A stretch of 64,000 nt of DNA from Calonectria ilicicola (GCA_020809705.1 CP085826.1:6758001-6822000), one strand, 5' to 3'. Shown: positions 33,962-46,800, numbered from the stretch's first letter. The notes: generated by a model from the letters alone, not told the origin. Made by a program: numbers and translations.

Positions 33962-35499
33962 TCAGCCCACTAATGTGTTACGACGGCTTCGGTCCGATCG
34001 TGCATCCTTCCTACCGATGATGGATTCGAGGGCCTGGGCCAAGGCCTTGGAATCATATCTGCCCCCTCTTCCGGTCTCATCTTTGGGCCCATAGAGCCTG
34101 GTCGCGTCGATCCCCAGCAGCCCAAACTGTTTTTTGTCGACTGCGGGCGAGTTTGGTCCCTCGATGTAGATCACATGCGTGACGTATTCACAATACTCGG
34201 TTTCCTGGGGCTTCGGGCGACCCCTCGAATCGGCGCAGGCATGGGCAATCGCGGCTACAAAGTCCAGCCCTGTGAACGGAGCCGTGGATGGTCCGGTTTC
34301 ACGATCAGTCGTGCCGTTGAGAATTAAAATCTTATTTCGAATCAGAGGGCTGGAAATGGCCTCACCAACGCCGCGAAGAACAAGGCTCGGAATCAGAGAC
34401 GTGAAAAGCGATCCGATGCTGTATACAACGCTGTGGGTAGCATTCAGTGCATCCAAAACACGCGGGTTGGCCGGTATCCGAATCTCCTGGCCGTACGGGT
34501 TGATGTACCAGATACGGTCGATCCTCGACGGGAGGTCCTCCTCCTGCTCCTTGGAAAATTCAATAGCAGGCCGTCTTAGTGCAGGCAAGGTTCCCGGCAA
34601 GTTTGCATCCTCAACCTTATCGTGTTCCCATGTCTCATGTCGCATCGACATGGGGCTATGCATGCCCGCGCCGGTCCCAGGTACGGCAGCCGTGGGCGCA
34701 CTTGGATGAGAGATGTCATTCTGACCAGTGATTACCGTTCCATCTTTAAGACCAGCCGCGATGTGGTGGGCAAAGTTTGTGTTGAGCGCTGGCAAAACAG
34801 AGATGTGGTCAGGAACCGCACAGATGGAACTCAACAGATAAATGGCGGCCTCGAAGCTTCCAGTGAAAAGCCTTGCACCAGTGAGGAATAGGTTGCCGAT
34901 ACTGGCTCCAGAAAAGTCGAACCGGCTGCTGGGTCTCATACGTTTTACAACCTCAAGGTTGAAACTGTTCAGGTATGAGCGTATCAGCTCGCGCTTTGGC
35001 GACGAAATATCGTCCCACAGTGAGTGTGTCGCCTCCAAGATTTCAAACCACTCCGCTCGAGCCTCGCTTGGGGCTTTCGGGAGGCGGTGATTGAAAAAGT
35101 GCTTGATGGCAGTCGTCTCTGGGTTCTCGTCGTTGGGAATAAGTCGAACCAGACGTGATCTCACATCTCCGATGCCTGTCGTGCATGTCAGTGGGACTGT
35201 GGACGCGGCCAACTGCACAGATGATTGGTACCTGGTCCACCAAAGACGCGGATGATCTCACTGGTGCTTCCGCCATTGTCTGAGATGGGGATGACATAGC
35301 TGAGTCTGCACTGGTTGACTTCTCTGACTCCTTCAAAAACATCCACGAGATTGTTCGCAGCGCTTCCTCCAGAAAAGACAACAATACCGCTCAGGATTCC
35401 GGGGCTGGGACTAACGGAACGTTTCGCTGAAACCAGGCCAAGACCCCCACTTTCACGGGGAATTCGTAGTCCATCCTGCTTGAAGCCATTCTGATCCAT
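33962..35499 (-). CDS. CofD/UPF0052 (YvcK-like) family protein
   Basis: Two exons on the minus strand, 35499-35232 and 35175-33962 (intron 56 bases), 493 aa. The junction restores GGPG|IGDVRSRL, a hallmark of the family. The N-terminal nucleotide-binding region shows VVFSGGSAANNLVDVF (residues 41-56) and PISDNGGSTSEIIRVFGGPG (71-90). Further family blocks follow (SIGNLFLTGARLF, HISVLPALNTNFAHHIAAGL, SVVYSIGSLFTSLIPSLVLRG). Bacterial relatives are CofD (2-phospho-L-lactate transferase) and YvcK/GlmR, which binds UDP-sugars and tunes carbon flow to the cell wall. The fungal member's reaction is not established; coenzyme F420 synthesis is unlikely here. No targeting signal, presumably cytosolic. 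Confidence 0.85.
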
Positions 35500-36471
35500 T
35501 GCTCAAATATGCTATAAACAAATAAAAATACCTCCTGTGAGCGGAAAAGCGATAACTGAACCTCTTGAAGCTGACATGTGGCAACAGTAAACGAAGTTGT
35601 TGAGCCTGTCTGACCCATCGAGTTACCGGGGTGGGTTATGCCTCATTCGGCAATACCCATGTTCTGGATAGATGCATAAATATGGCTGACCACTTATTGT
35701 CCACGGCGTTGAAGTCAAGATGCCATTGAGTGCTGACAGCCATTGTTTCCTGCATATCCATCAGCAAAGTTGCGTCACAGAATACGATGTATTGGAATCA
35801 ATTTGCCGCAAATGCTTACAGACTTTCTCTAGTTAAGTAGTTCTACGACTTGTGAGGGCCACTGACCGCCCTCAGAGGTTCAATGCGCAACGGGAATGGG
35901 GCACAGTGCCTCGGCAACATGGATGACCAGCCCCAAAGTGGGAGGAATCGTTCCACTTATAAATCATCAACGCCGTGGAACTCGGGTCCCAACGTCACAA
36001 CCTGCCACCCACCCCTTCGCCCTCTTCGCCGGGTGTCAGCGGGGCAGCAAAGTCAAAATACCGTTAGAATTCCATAGAATAGAGGCTCGATGCCCTCATA
36101 CGACATCATCGCGACGCAATTGTAGGGTTGTAGCAATAAGCTCCCGCGTATCCTAGTGAGCAATCGGTGATAAGGATGCTAATCCTTGGGGAGTCAATAA
36201 CGTCAATCAATGCCCGGGTTGCCATAACGGCCCCACGGGGATACGTAAGGACCCGTTGGTCCATATTCACCTCAAAAACTCCACGGAGTTCAGTTCTGCA
36301 TTGGTCTTACAAATCCGTCATCATCTTCCCCCAGCGTCGTATCATAGCAATTGGCAGAGCCATTATTTATATACATCTCTTCTGTCGTCCACAATTACAT
36401 CAATTAACTCACTCGCACATCGCTTTGATTCAATTCTCCTTATCATACACATCTAAACCAATTTTTTCACA
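35500..36471. promoter_or_regulatory. Divergent promoter region, CofD-like / MDR oxidoreductase
   Basis: About 970 bases between two divergent starts. On the right, TATATA at 36368-36373 lies about 100 bases before the ATG at 36472 and is followed by a CT-rich leader. Several CCCC/GGGG-containing stress-type words occur, but none can be assigned reliably. Confidence 0.5.
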
Positions 36472-37643
36472 ATGTCACAGGAAATCCCAACCACAGTCAG
36501 GCAGTGGAACACCACTGACCAGACCAGCTTCGATTCCCTCAAGCTCGAGGAGAAGCCTGTACCGGCACTTGGTGACAATGAAGTCTTGGTCAAGAGTACG
36601 TTCTCCATCCCAAAACCACCGAGACCATCTCACGGCATACTAACAACCTCGATAGTCCAGGGCGCTTCTCTTAACGTGTGCAACCCCTGTCATCCCCGCT
36701 TTGCAGAAAAAGTTAACATTTTCCCCAGTACCGTGACTTGATCATCACCAAGGGTCTCTACCCATTCCCCATGGAAAAGAACGTTATCCCCGGCTCGGAC
36801 GGTGCTGGCACTGTTTTGGCTGTGGGCAAGAACGTGAGAAGATGGAAGGCCGGAGACAAGGTTGTCACTCTCTTCAACCAGGGTCACATTGGTGGTTCTC
36901 TAGATGGCATCAGCATTCAGACTGGCCTGGGCGGTGCCATTGACGGAACGCTTCGAACTGTCGCTGCTTTCGACGAGCAGGGTCTTGTGCGAATGCCCTC
37001 TAACCTTTCCTTCATTGAGGCCTCGACCCTCACATGCGCCGGATTAACAGCCTGGAATGCGTTGTTTGGTGTCTCCGACAAGAAGCTCTTGGCCGGCCAG
37101 TGGGTCCTGACCCAGGGTACTGGTGGAGTCAGCATCTTCGGAGTTCAGTTCGCTAAGGCAGCCGGAGCTAAGGTTATCGCGACGACCAGCTCAAGCGAGA
37201 AGGCCAAGCTTCTGGAACAGCTGGGCGCAGACCACATCATCAACTACAAGGAAACTCCCGAATGGGGCCACAAGGCCAAGGAGCTGACGGGCGGCGTTGG
37301 TGTCGACCATGTCATTGAGGTAGCTGGACCGGCCTCGATGCGACAGAGTTTGAACAGTGTCAAGATCGACGGTGTCATTACCATCATCGGCTTCGTTGGC
37401 GGCACCAAGAACACCGAGGAGCCAAGCTTCCTCGAGAACCTCAACCATATCTGCACAACACGAGGCATTTTGGTCGGCAACAGGACGCAGATGGAGGAGA
37501 TGTGCCGCGCCATCGAGGCCAACCCGGAGAAGCTTCGGCCCGTTGTCGACCCCAAGGTATTCCCCTTTGAGCAGCTCAAGGAGGCGTACGAGTATCAGTG
37601 GTCTGGCCAGCACCAGGGCAAGGTGTGCGTCGATGTAAACTGA
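36472..37643 (+). CDS. Zinc-independent MDR alcohol dehydrogenase/quinone reductase-like oxidoreductase
   Basis: Three exons, 36472-36595, 36656-36675 and 36729-37643, 352 aa. The 20-base middle exon restores the family segment VLVKIQGASLNYRDLIITKGLYPFP. GroES-like domain: VIPGSDGAGTVLAVGKNV (about residues 67-84). Rossmann domain: LTQGTGGVSIFGVQFAKAAGAKVIATTSS, with the nucleotide-binding GTGG at 178-181, and C-terminal HQGKVCVDVN. The structural-zinc Cys cluster of classical alcohol dehydrogenases is missing, so it fits the zinc-independent, NADP(H)-using reductase branch of the medium-chain superfamily. Substrate unknown; such enzymes reduce enones, quinones or aldehydes. Cytosolic by lack of signals. 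It is divergent from the CofD-like gene and not part of a visible biosynthetic cluster. Confidence 0.85.
36656..36675 (+). other. 20-base micro-exon of the MDR gene
   Basis: Bounded by introns 36596-36655 (GTACGT...ACTAAC...GATAG) and 36676-36728 (GTGTGC...CCCCAG). Its seven codons give I-Q-G-A-S-L-N, without which the frame breaks and the conserved xxSLNYRD segment is lost. Confidence 0.85.
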
Positions 37644-38244
37644 AATGAACCGGGCAGCCTGCCTGCCACACAATCTCTCTTAGTATGTACGGTGGGGGAA
37701 AATTATTATTGTTAGTTAGCACAGTTCGGCTCGAGAAATTTGAAGAAGTTCAACCCCAAAAAGGTGATTTGACATCTAGTGCCATTAAAGGGGAGACGGC
37801 GGCGCCACTAGCCCGCCTTCCACCCACCGGAACCTGTGATGTCCTTGCGTACAGTTCTGATGTACATTGCTTTGACAATTTTGCCATTGCCCCTGCAGAT
37901 CAAGCGCCGAGGCTAGCAATCACACCCTGTCCCGCTGAGCTTGTATATGCCAAACACATGAGCTTGCAGATCATCACATTCACACGACATATGCAGGCGA
38001 CAGGTAGACTTTGTTTGTTTTGTTTTTTGTACCTTTGTATTTTTCCGCATAATAAGTATCAAATTAATTACTATTGTAGACTGAGAAGAAACGAAAATAC
38101 AATTTTGTGCACTCGGCCAGCACTTGGCACACCCGCACGTTCATGAAACGGTTGCCCTACCCTCCCCTCCCTATCTTTACACATTTGCCGGTCGTCGAGA
38201 TTAGCATTTTGGTAATGTACTTGTCCCGCCCAGGGGTGACAAAA
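37644..38244. other. Convergent intergenic region
   Basis: About 600 bases between the stops of the MDR gene and the GPI-protein gene; AT-rich around 38000-38100. No gene seen. Confidence 0.55.
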
Positions 38245-39150
38245 TTAGATCAGGAGAGCAGCAAGACCAGCCAGGACACCGAAGATGCTAATGCCGTGAG
38301 TGGCAGCAGCGCCGGTAGGGCCAGAGTAAGGAGCAGAGGTGGTGTAGGTGCCGTTGCTGCCGGCACCGCTGCCGCTGCCGTATGAGCCACCGTTGTTGGA
38401 GCCAGAGCTGCTGCCGCCAGAGCCGTAAGAACCACCGTTGTTGGATCCAGAGCTGGAGCCACCAGAGCCAGTGGGGGAGGCAGTGCCGTAGGAGCCAGGA
38501 GCACCGTAGGTCTGGGTGACGAAGGAGTAGGGGGTAGAGGCGGGCTGCTCGCCGGAGCTGCCACCACCGTTGCCGTAGGGCTGGGTGGCGGCGGGGGTAG
38601 AGGCAGGGGCAGAGTAGGGAGAAGAGGACTCCTCAGGAGTGGTGCCAGAGTTGTCACCGCCAGCAGCGTAGCCGCCAGTGGGAGAGGGGCTGGGGGAGCT
38701 GGGGGCCTCAGTGTCGGGAGAGGTCTCGCCGCCGTTGGCAGGGTAGGTCTGGCCAGCAGGGACGACGGGGGTGGTGCAGGTAACATCAGGAGTGTTGCCA
38801 GAAGAGTCACCACCGGTCTCCTCGGGAGCAGTGTAGGGAGCGGTGGTCTCGTCGGGAGTCTCACCAGAGTTGTCACCACCGCTCTGCTCAGGAGCAGTGT
38901 AGGGAGCAGAGGTGCTCACAGGGACGTAGACAGTGGTAGCAGCAGAGTCGTCACCACCGGAGCCGTAGTCGTTGCCAGAGTTGTCGCCAGAAGAGTCATC
39001 GCCAGAGCCGTAGCTGGGGGTGCTGGAGGAGGAGTCATCACCAGAGCCGTAGGCGGGCTGAGAAACACCACGCTCGAAACGAGCAGGCTGGGAGACAGCA
39101 CCAAGAGCGCCGCTGGCGTAGAGGGCGAGGATGAGAGCCTTGTTAACCAT
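38245..39150 (-). CDS. GPI-anchored Ser/Gly/Pro-rich cell-wall protein
   Basis: Single exon on the minus strand, 301 aa. It starts with a signal peptide (MVNKALILALYASGALGA) and ends with a GPI-attachment signal: small residues (SGPTGAAATHG) and a hydrophobic tail (ISIFGVLAGLAALLI). Between them is a low-complexity region built from GSGDDSS, (A/S)PYTAPE(Q/E)xGGD.SG and GGSYGSGGSSSGSNN repeats, rich in Ser/Thr for O-mannosylation, with only one Cys. No catalytic domain is seen, so it is most likely a structural or adhesin-like wall protein exposed at the surface. Repeat number is expected to vary between strains. The leader is long (about 150-190 bases) and A-rich. Confidence 0.85.
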   Translation of the reverse strand: MVNKALILALYASGALGAVSQPARFERGVSQPAYGSGDDSSSSTPSYGSGDDSSGDNSGNDYGSGGDDSAATTVYVPVSTSAPYTAPEQSGGDNSGETPDETTAPYTAPEETGGDSSGNTPDVTCTTPVVPAGQTYPANGGETSPDTEAPSSPSPSPTGGYAAGGDNSGTTPEESSSPYSAPASTPAATQPYGNGGGSSGEQPASTPYSFVTQTYGAPGSYGTASPTGSGGSSSGSNNGGSYGSGGSSSGSNNGGSYGSGSGAGSNGTYTTSAPYSGPTGAAATHGISIFGVLAGLAALLI

Positions 39151-42100
39151 TTTGAATATTGTAAAGTGTTGTTGTTAGAGAGTGTGTTGTGAATTCGTTC
39201 AACGAATTAGACGTTTGAGATTTGTAGAAGAAAGTTGTTGGATGTACAAAAGGACAATGAATAAAAGTTGTTTGGTAGAGAGTGTGTGAATGTGAACTGG
39301 GTTGAAGAAAGTCAGACAAACAGAGAGTGGAAGATTGTATTTATATCTATCAACCTGTTTGCTTTTGGGCCGGCTTCTGGGCTGTTCAATCGTCGATGGA
39401 AACAAAACACGGCTCCCTGCCGGCACTGTGGCGCACCACCACCCCCTGACCCTGGACCATCCGGAACCTGCCAGGGACAAGGTCTGATCCCCTGCCCCCT
39501 GAGGCTGCACTTGCGGCGCACCGACGGCGCCCTTCCGGCGCGCATTTGCTGCTCGTTATTGGTGGCTCTGCCGATCCTCCAGGGCCGGTGGCTGTCTCAC
39601 CATGTGAGGTGCCGGTGTGGCGGGGGGTGATGGGGCGTCAGTCCCTCCCAGGCCCCCCAGAGACCCCCCAGGCCTCGCCCCTAAGCGACCTTGGGGTAGG
39701 TTAAGCTTGACCCAGCGTTGTGATCACGACGCGAAGTTTCATTACTGTGCATCCAAAAGATCCAGCATCGGTCGGTCATAAGCGCGTTTGGCCAAATTGT
39801 GCTCAGGCCAGTGTGACTCGTGCTCGGATGGACATGGACATGGACTTGGACATGTGCCCATCATCTCCTTCGCTTTTCGGGTGTCCGAGTGCCCTCCACG
39901 CGGCGTGAATTTTCCGCGTCTCAGTGCGTCTGCCAGCTGTTCCTCAATGCGTTTGCTGAGCTGCCATCTTCCATATTAATTTGTTTCGACTTCCGCTGCG
40001 TCGTGCTGCCCGGCCCTCCGGATTGTGGCCCGCCATGTAGAAATGTACAAGTGGGGAAAAAATTATTTTCCCTGCTAAGACCGGGCTGCCACGCACGCCC
40101 GAGACCATTGCTCAACGCATTGTCCATGGCACAGAAAGGCCCGGCCAGAGTCAGATGCCATCCTGGCGCAATTGGCTCAGCTTGTTGTGTGCTCTCACAA
40201 ACATGCACAATTAATGACCCCCCTTGTCATGCCCGCATGCCTTTCCTTTTTCTGCAAATGGATCCAAAATGGATCTAATTTTGGCTCTATTTAAGCAAAA
40301 CCAGTGCTGATGTGTACAGTCCAGCTTTTTTGACTGTTGGCAAATCAAATGTGACAGGCCACATGCTGTTGGGTGACACTGCAGGGCGCATTGATCCGAT
40401 CTGGAAAGCCAATCGAAGCCCACAGCGCTGCTGTTATTAAGAGCAATTAGATGCTGGAGCTCGGGGATCGACACTGTAATAGGAGCGCTCAGCTGGGTTG
40501 AACCCCTTTCATCAATCTAGCACCACGCACCAACCAGGAAGGCTGTCTGGGTGGCGATCAATGCTGGTAGAGGCAAATCTCGCCCCCCTCAGCCAGCACC
40601 CTCCCGCTCGATCAACGAGATGATCAAAACGCCATCAATTTGGCTACCAAACAAAACGTCATCGAGTACCTATTTCATTGGCGCGGACCTTGCACACACT
40701 CATGCCTCGAGCCGCGTCACGCATTTTTTCCAATTTGCATCGCAAGTTCTGAACACAGGAGGTATTCGGTCCTAACACACAGCCTCCACCTCTCCGGTGT
40801 GAAACGAGAAACTGTCGTGCGACCAACAACTCACATCCGGTGAAGAAAAATTGGATCTATCTCTCACAGTCCACATGCGGGTAGGGGAGGGGCATCTTTT
40901 GGCGAGATCCTTTTGCGCTGCAACGGTGGGAAAGTGAAGGATTGCTGCATCCTCGGAGCTGCAGTTTGAGGGGAGGGGGGGATGAGGAGGGCCGAATATG
41001 TCGTGCCCACGCTCTAGCATCACTCTTACGTCAATATTTTAATTAGCACCAGCAAAAGCAATGAACTTTTTTGGTTTTTGTTTTTGTTTTTTTATGAAAT
41101 TGCAGCCTTTGTACATGGACAGGCACGTTTGCATTGTTGAGATGAAATAGGGCTGACGAGCTGGCATCTCGAAAGGTTCACACTGCGAGCCGAACCGTCC
41201 ATGGAAGAATCACTGTTTCACTTGTACGACGGGTGTAGGTTTTAGCCTCCCTTCTCAATAAATTTTGCTGGTCTCATTTGGTCATGGTGTTGAGCCAATA
41301 AATGACAGCGGGAAGAAATTCATGCGCCGATATTGCACCCCAATTATTTCATCCCGTCTCACCAGGCAGCTACCCTGTACTGTGCTGTTGTTTTTCCACC
41401 CACGTTCACTGCAACATTTATCCTGTTATTTGGGCCGGATGTCCGGAAATATGTGGACTTTGGGTCGATTAGAGTTGGATATTAATTATATCTGGGTAAT
41501 TGTTATTTGTTGATGCGCTGTATTGTTCCGTAATGCAATACCCATGGGATGAATCGGTTTTGAACGCCACATTGGCCAAGACGCCAAGCCTCTGACTCGC
41601 TGCATTCTGCAATTCCATCACCGGAGCGTTGGTTTTAGATCCATCTCGTTTGAACGGCGACGAAAGCGTTCAATCGTGCACCGGTCAGATGCTGAATGAC
41701 CTTTACCACGTGCTGGAACCTGCACTGATTGCATAGATCTGGAGATGCCCGATTGGGACGCCATCCTTAGATTTATTGGATGTCAGATTTGGTCACCATT
41801 CCGATGCCAAGACACATCCCGCCCAGCCGATCTCGATAGTGGCGTGGCCACGGTGCTTACCAGATCTACGTGAATTTATTTCCACAGATAGATAATTTAG
41901 TTGTGCGCATAGAGTCCTGCGGGAACGAGACATCTACCGTCTTGCGACCCCGTCGCGAGGCGCATTAGCAGCAATGCAGCCATACAAATTATCGCATTAA
42001 ACTACGCTTTTCACATTGAGCACACGGTAGACAAGCTACTTTCCTCCAACTGTCTGTCCACTGCCAAGTCTAGACTGTTCCGATTCGTTCGCCGCCATGT

Positions 42101-42630
42101 CAAATCAAGCCCCGTCGTCCGGAATGCGGGATGAACGGAATCTCCTGAGTCCACCACGCCATCTCAGCCACCGATTCGCTGCCTGGATTCCCGCGTTCCT
42201 GGTCTGGACTCATTTGGATAATCGTTCTGGGCTAGGCGACTCCGTGGGTTGGTAGCATCCCGTTCCTCCGCTAGCACAGAGCTAATGGATTCATCCGCCA
42301 ATTGGCCTCCGCATCACCGAAACGGATTGAATTAGGGCCAAAAAATAGTCTATTGCCATTTCCCCTGGGGGATTGTTTAATGCAGTGTGTAAGCAGTACC
42401 CAAAATGTATGTTCTTTTGTAATCAATGTAATTTTTTTCTGGTTCTGTTTCGCCCTATGATCTTGCCAAATATATTCCACTGGGTATCGTCTCAATATCG
42501 TCGCCGGTAAATCTAGTATCGAAGAAGAGAAAACTGCTCGTAGATATTATCCTCCCATTCCATTATGCATCAAATAAGTGTGCCTTCCCCGTTGTATCAC
42601 CGTAAGGTATATGCAGTTCGTTTCTAAGTC
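39151..42630. other. Long intergenic region, no gene supported
   Basis: About 3.5 kb between the GPI-protein gene and the seven-helix protein gene. Contains the GPI gene's promoter and a GACATGGACATGGACTTGGACATG microrepeat at about 39830-39853. No protein, tRNA or transposon could be supported. Confidence 0.5.
39338..39345 (-). promoter_or_regulatory. TATA box of the GPI-protein gene
   Basis: TATAAATA on the minus strand, about 190 bases upstream of the ATG at 39150, consistent with a TATA promoter and a long 5' leader. Confidence 0.45.
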
Positions 42631-43881
42631 TTATTCGGGGTACTGTTCCCTCTTCAGCTGTCGCGTGGAACTTGACACACTAGCCATGTCATGGTCCTCA
42701 TACCCTGATTGTCCTGATTTTCTTGATTCCTTGACAATAACGTGGGTGGTAGTCGTCTTCTGAATCCCGGCGTGGTTTCGGCTGGGAAGTTCGATATCTT
42801 CTCCTCCACCCTGGACGTATGTCGTGTGTCCATTGGGGAAAATGGAGTTGACATGTCTGCTTCCGGTGGTCGCGTTCTTTGAGCTCTTCTGTGCGGTTGG
42901 GTGGGATCGAGAACCAGAGTAATCGGCGTATCCGTCGTTGCTGGCCTTGACGACCTTGGTAATAAGTTCGGCCATATTCATTTCGATGTGTAGTTTGACG
43001 AGGTAGGCGAGAGGGTGGAATTGGATATATCTAGCATTATGTTAGTCGAACATTTCGTACTACTAAACTTGGAAAGACTAACACAATGTCATTAGGAAGA
43101 GACATCATGGCAATGAGAAGAATCTAATACTTGTCAGCATATCTAAAAATTTATAGGTGACTATGAACACCCACATCCATGGTCATTGACAGGCCAATCA
43201 TGCCAACGTTAAATCGAAAGAGTCGGTTATACTTGGTCAAACCATTGGCGATGAGGCGCGATCGAACGAGATGGATAAAGTAAAAGTTTAGGCCGGCGTC
43301 GATAATGAGGAAGAGGACCTTTTCGCAGCGATCCCAAATGCTGTTGACTTTGATCCACGTTTTGGTAATTTGTAGACGGGCCGGGATCCAGACACAAAAC
43401 ACGCTGATGTTGATGACCAACAAGGCGACAAAAGCCATCCATTTGAGTTTTGATGCATTCGCTCTGTTGACCATAAGAATCGCGATTCGGTTGATAATGA
43501 TTTGAATTAAAGACTGAATTTGAAGAGACCAAAGGAAAACTAGCCGTCGTGTAAGTGATTGCCGCCGGCTTGGGTTATATCCCTCCAAAATAACATACCA
43601 ATCGCAAAGAAAAAGGGAAAACCAGGGTCGATATATCCACGGAGATAACACCACATGATGGCACTCATTGTGGTACTGCTAGACAGCTGGATCCACAGCA
43701 AGATGACGTAGGGGTTCATCTTTCGGCCTCGCTTCCATGAGTTGAGGGTATGTCGGATACCCTTGGCGGCCGAGAAGATGAAGATGCCCATCGACACACC
43801 CCAGGTGATACTCGCAATATTCATGTCATTTTGGTCGGGTTCCGTGCGATGATACCATGCCGGTATGAGGAAGCCTGTCAT
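42631..43881 (-). CDS. Fungal seven-helix integral membrane protein
   Basis: Four exons on the minus strand: 43881-43599, 43539-43175, 43123-43083 and 43030-42631; introns 59, 51 and 52 bases; 362 aa. Exon 3 is only 41 bases. The junctions restore continuous helices (FFFAIV|FLWSLQIQ, GLSMTMD|ILLIAMMSLPND, DIV|YIQFHPLAYLVKLHIEM). About seven hydrophobic segments end in KLHIEMNMAELITKVVKASND, a motif I associate with a fungal plasma-membrane family usually annotated only as integral membrane protein. A cytosolic Ser/Thr-rich tail of about 80 residues follows. The topology resembles a receptor, but no retinal Lys or CFEM domain is evident. Receptor or sensor function is only an inference. Confidence 0.75.
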
Positions 43882-46800
43882 CTTGGCGGTCGGTGGTGAG
43901 GCTCAGCAGGCTTCGAGGACGGCGAAAGGAGCGTATTGTTGACGGGTCGAGGACAACTGAGGCGCACAACAAGAAACCCACAACCGCAAGAAACAGCCAC
44001 GCTGGGGACGGCAGGATACATATTCAATAGTTGGACGCTAGTTGGGACCCCCCATATCTTGGAGCCGGCCAAACGGTACTGCACCTGAGCATGTTGCGTA
44101 TTGCCTATAGGGTTCAGCATGGCGTTGGGCCTGCCCAAGGGGTCCCCGGTATCATTGACGCCAGGGTTCGGATCCGCAAGATAGTGGGCCGGAAGCGATC
44201 GCTAGGGCCCATTCGACCTGTAGGAACACAGCACAGCTGGGGAATCAGTCCCCATTGCCAGCGGGGAACCGCATTGTTAATCCTGGCAGTGCTTGCTGTT
44301 GGATGCATGATGGGACTCGGTGAGCATCTGCATGCTATCGTGCTGGATACGGCTTCGTTTGTCTGCCTCTGTTTTTTCGCATCTCACGACGGCGATGGTG
44401 TCTCTCGGCCGCCGTCTATTTTCGGGCGTGAGGCAGTCAACCAAGATCTCCGCCGGGCCGAGACGGGCACTGGTTTTTAACAGCCGAAGCGACGAATCAC
44501 GGCATTCAGACGACGGCTATCAGGCTCAACAGGGAAAGGAAAGGGGGCTTGTCAAAAAACGTGGCTAGAAGGGTCCTAAGCAACGGGCGCTGACGACAGG
44601 GGATCTGCCGCAGGCTTGATCTGCAGCGCTGGGCGGAAGCTAGCAGCTCCAACTGCAAAAGCGCCAATTGGGATGCGCAAACGTGCCAAATCTGCATCAG
44701 CTCAGGCAGCCTCTGGCCATGGGTTTCGGGTGGGGGGATGCGAGAGCCGCAGTACACGAGTCAGACATCTGCCAACCTCAGTTCAGATCCGCAGGAGGGC
44801 TGCTTCCGGCCTCATTTCTGGACTCGGGATTGACTTGTTCCGGTTATTGGGATGGAAGCTTTCTAGATGAAACCGGTTTCTATAATTTTGTTGTACTTTA
44901 CGTTCCATATGGCGGGGGATGCTTCCTGTGTTCCGAGTGACACGAAACAGACCATGGGTTCATGTGTGGGCTTTTCTTGCATTCCAGATCCCCCAGTAGA
45001 CATCTTTCTCTTGATTATTCTAGAAAAAAATTATCCTGGCTACAACGAGGAAAAAGAAAACACAAACACAAACACGTTTACAGTTAAATTAACAATAAAA
45101 TAAACCAGTGGAAAAATTCTCGTGTTACAAGCAAAATCTTTCGCCACAAGGGTCTGTTGCGGAGCCGACTCTGCCCCGACTGAATAAAACGCCACTCAAC
45201 AAGGTGACGAGACCAACGCGTGCTTCAGCCGCTGGACCTGCTACTGGTTGAGATTCCACCCTAACGACATGCAGTCAAGCGTGGCATGTTGGTCTCCGTC
45301 AGCCCTTCCCAGGATCTGGCTCCAGCAGCCACCCGGAAGACTCTGGTTCGTGGCCCACGAACCAAGAGTCCGAGAAAACAATGAGTAGCCCCAGTCATAT
45401 ATCATTTTACATGGATCTCCGTCTAATGCAGATCAACCTAAGCGGGTGCGTGGTCTTGACCGGTCAGTCGGGCTAGTTCTAGAAGGATAGGCATAGTGTT
45501 TCTTAACTATTGACCGAGTGCTTCCATCTCTTTGTCTCATCCCAATCATATGGATTGGAAAAGATATCGGCGAACTCCGACCTCAAACTCCCAATATGGG
45601 ACTGTTTGTACCATGATCTGGTGAGGGGAAAACAACCCATTGTCAGCGCATCTGTGCGGCCATGACAAAGACCAGCTGCAGTTCACGGCTGACTGTGGAC
45701 GCTGGACCACTTTATGTCAAGCGTGGACCTTCAGACCCATGCCTAAAAATAAGAAGCTAGTTGCGTATCTTGAGGCCCTTAGTTCACCGGATAAGTGGCC
45801 CATGAGCCCATTTTCTTTTGCGGCCCAGGTTCCGACACTTGGCGCCCACACATGGAGGGTAGGGACACCATCTTGCGGAGATGGCCAACAAGATGCCAAA
45901 TGAGAATTGCGGAGTGTTGCATCCAATATCATGAATGGGGCTGTCTAATGCTGCATGGTACGATCAAGAGAGCCAAGCCGTTCAGAGATCTAATCTTGCC
46001 GATCGTCCAGCCCGGCCCGATTCTCTGGATCGCTTAAGTGCGGGTGCAGAGGGAACACTTCCATCTTCACTATCTTGTTTTTGACGGCGTCTGTACTTAG
46101 ACCATATGGTGCCTGGCCCAAGGCACTGCGGAACCGGTCCCGATGGTTGTGTGGGTATCTGGCTATCGCACTCTGACTATAAGGTTAGACTACACGGAGT
46201 ACCTACCAAGCGTTATAGCATCTAGTCAAATGAGAATTTTAATATGCCTAAATCGTGAGGATTACTAAATTATTGTCTCATCATACTCTGGTAACCAGTG
46301 TGAAACCTGCTCTCAAAGGCGGGGGTTGGCCGTTTGTGTTGTGGACGTGAGTGATGTTGCAGTGCCAGGTTTGTATATGCATTTAATTTGCATCATCACA
46401 AGAGCAATTATTGGTGAAGGATGGCAAGCCAGGTAACGGCAGAAATGGACAATCGGAAGAAGACACAAGCTCCGTCATCGCGTAACCGACGCTGTTGAAA
46501 TGAAACTAAATCTTTAGTTGTACTCAATTTCCATCCCAAGCGTATCATTTCGTCCTTGTGAAAATTACTCGAGGTAATCTACGCTGCAGCGGGAAGACTA
46601 GTCCAGTGGTGACGTTGCAGCAATTTCTCGCATGCAGGGGAATGAGATGTGGCTAGCAAATTTGTACCCTGCAAAATAATAGGAAGTGTTGAAAGTAATA
46701 TGTTACCGGATCTCAGTGCCAGGATAAATCAGGTACCGCCAGGAATGTGACATTGAAAAACGTCCAATGCGCAATCCAAATATTTGTGGTGATTTACTGG

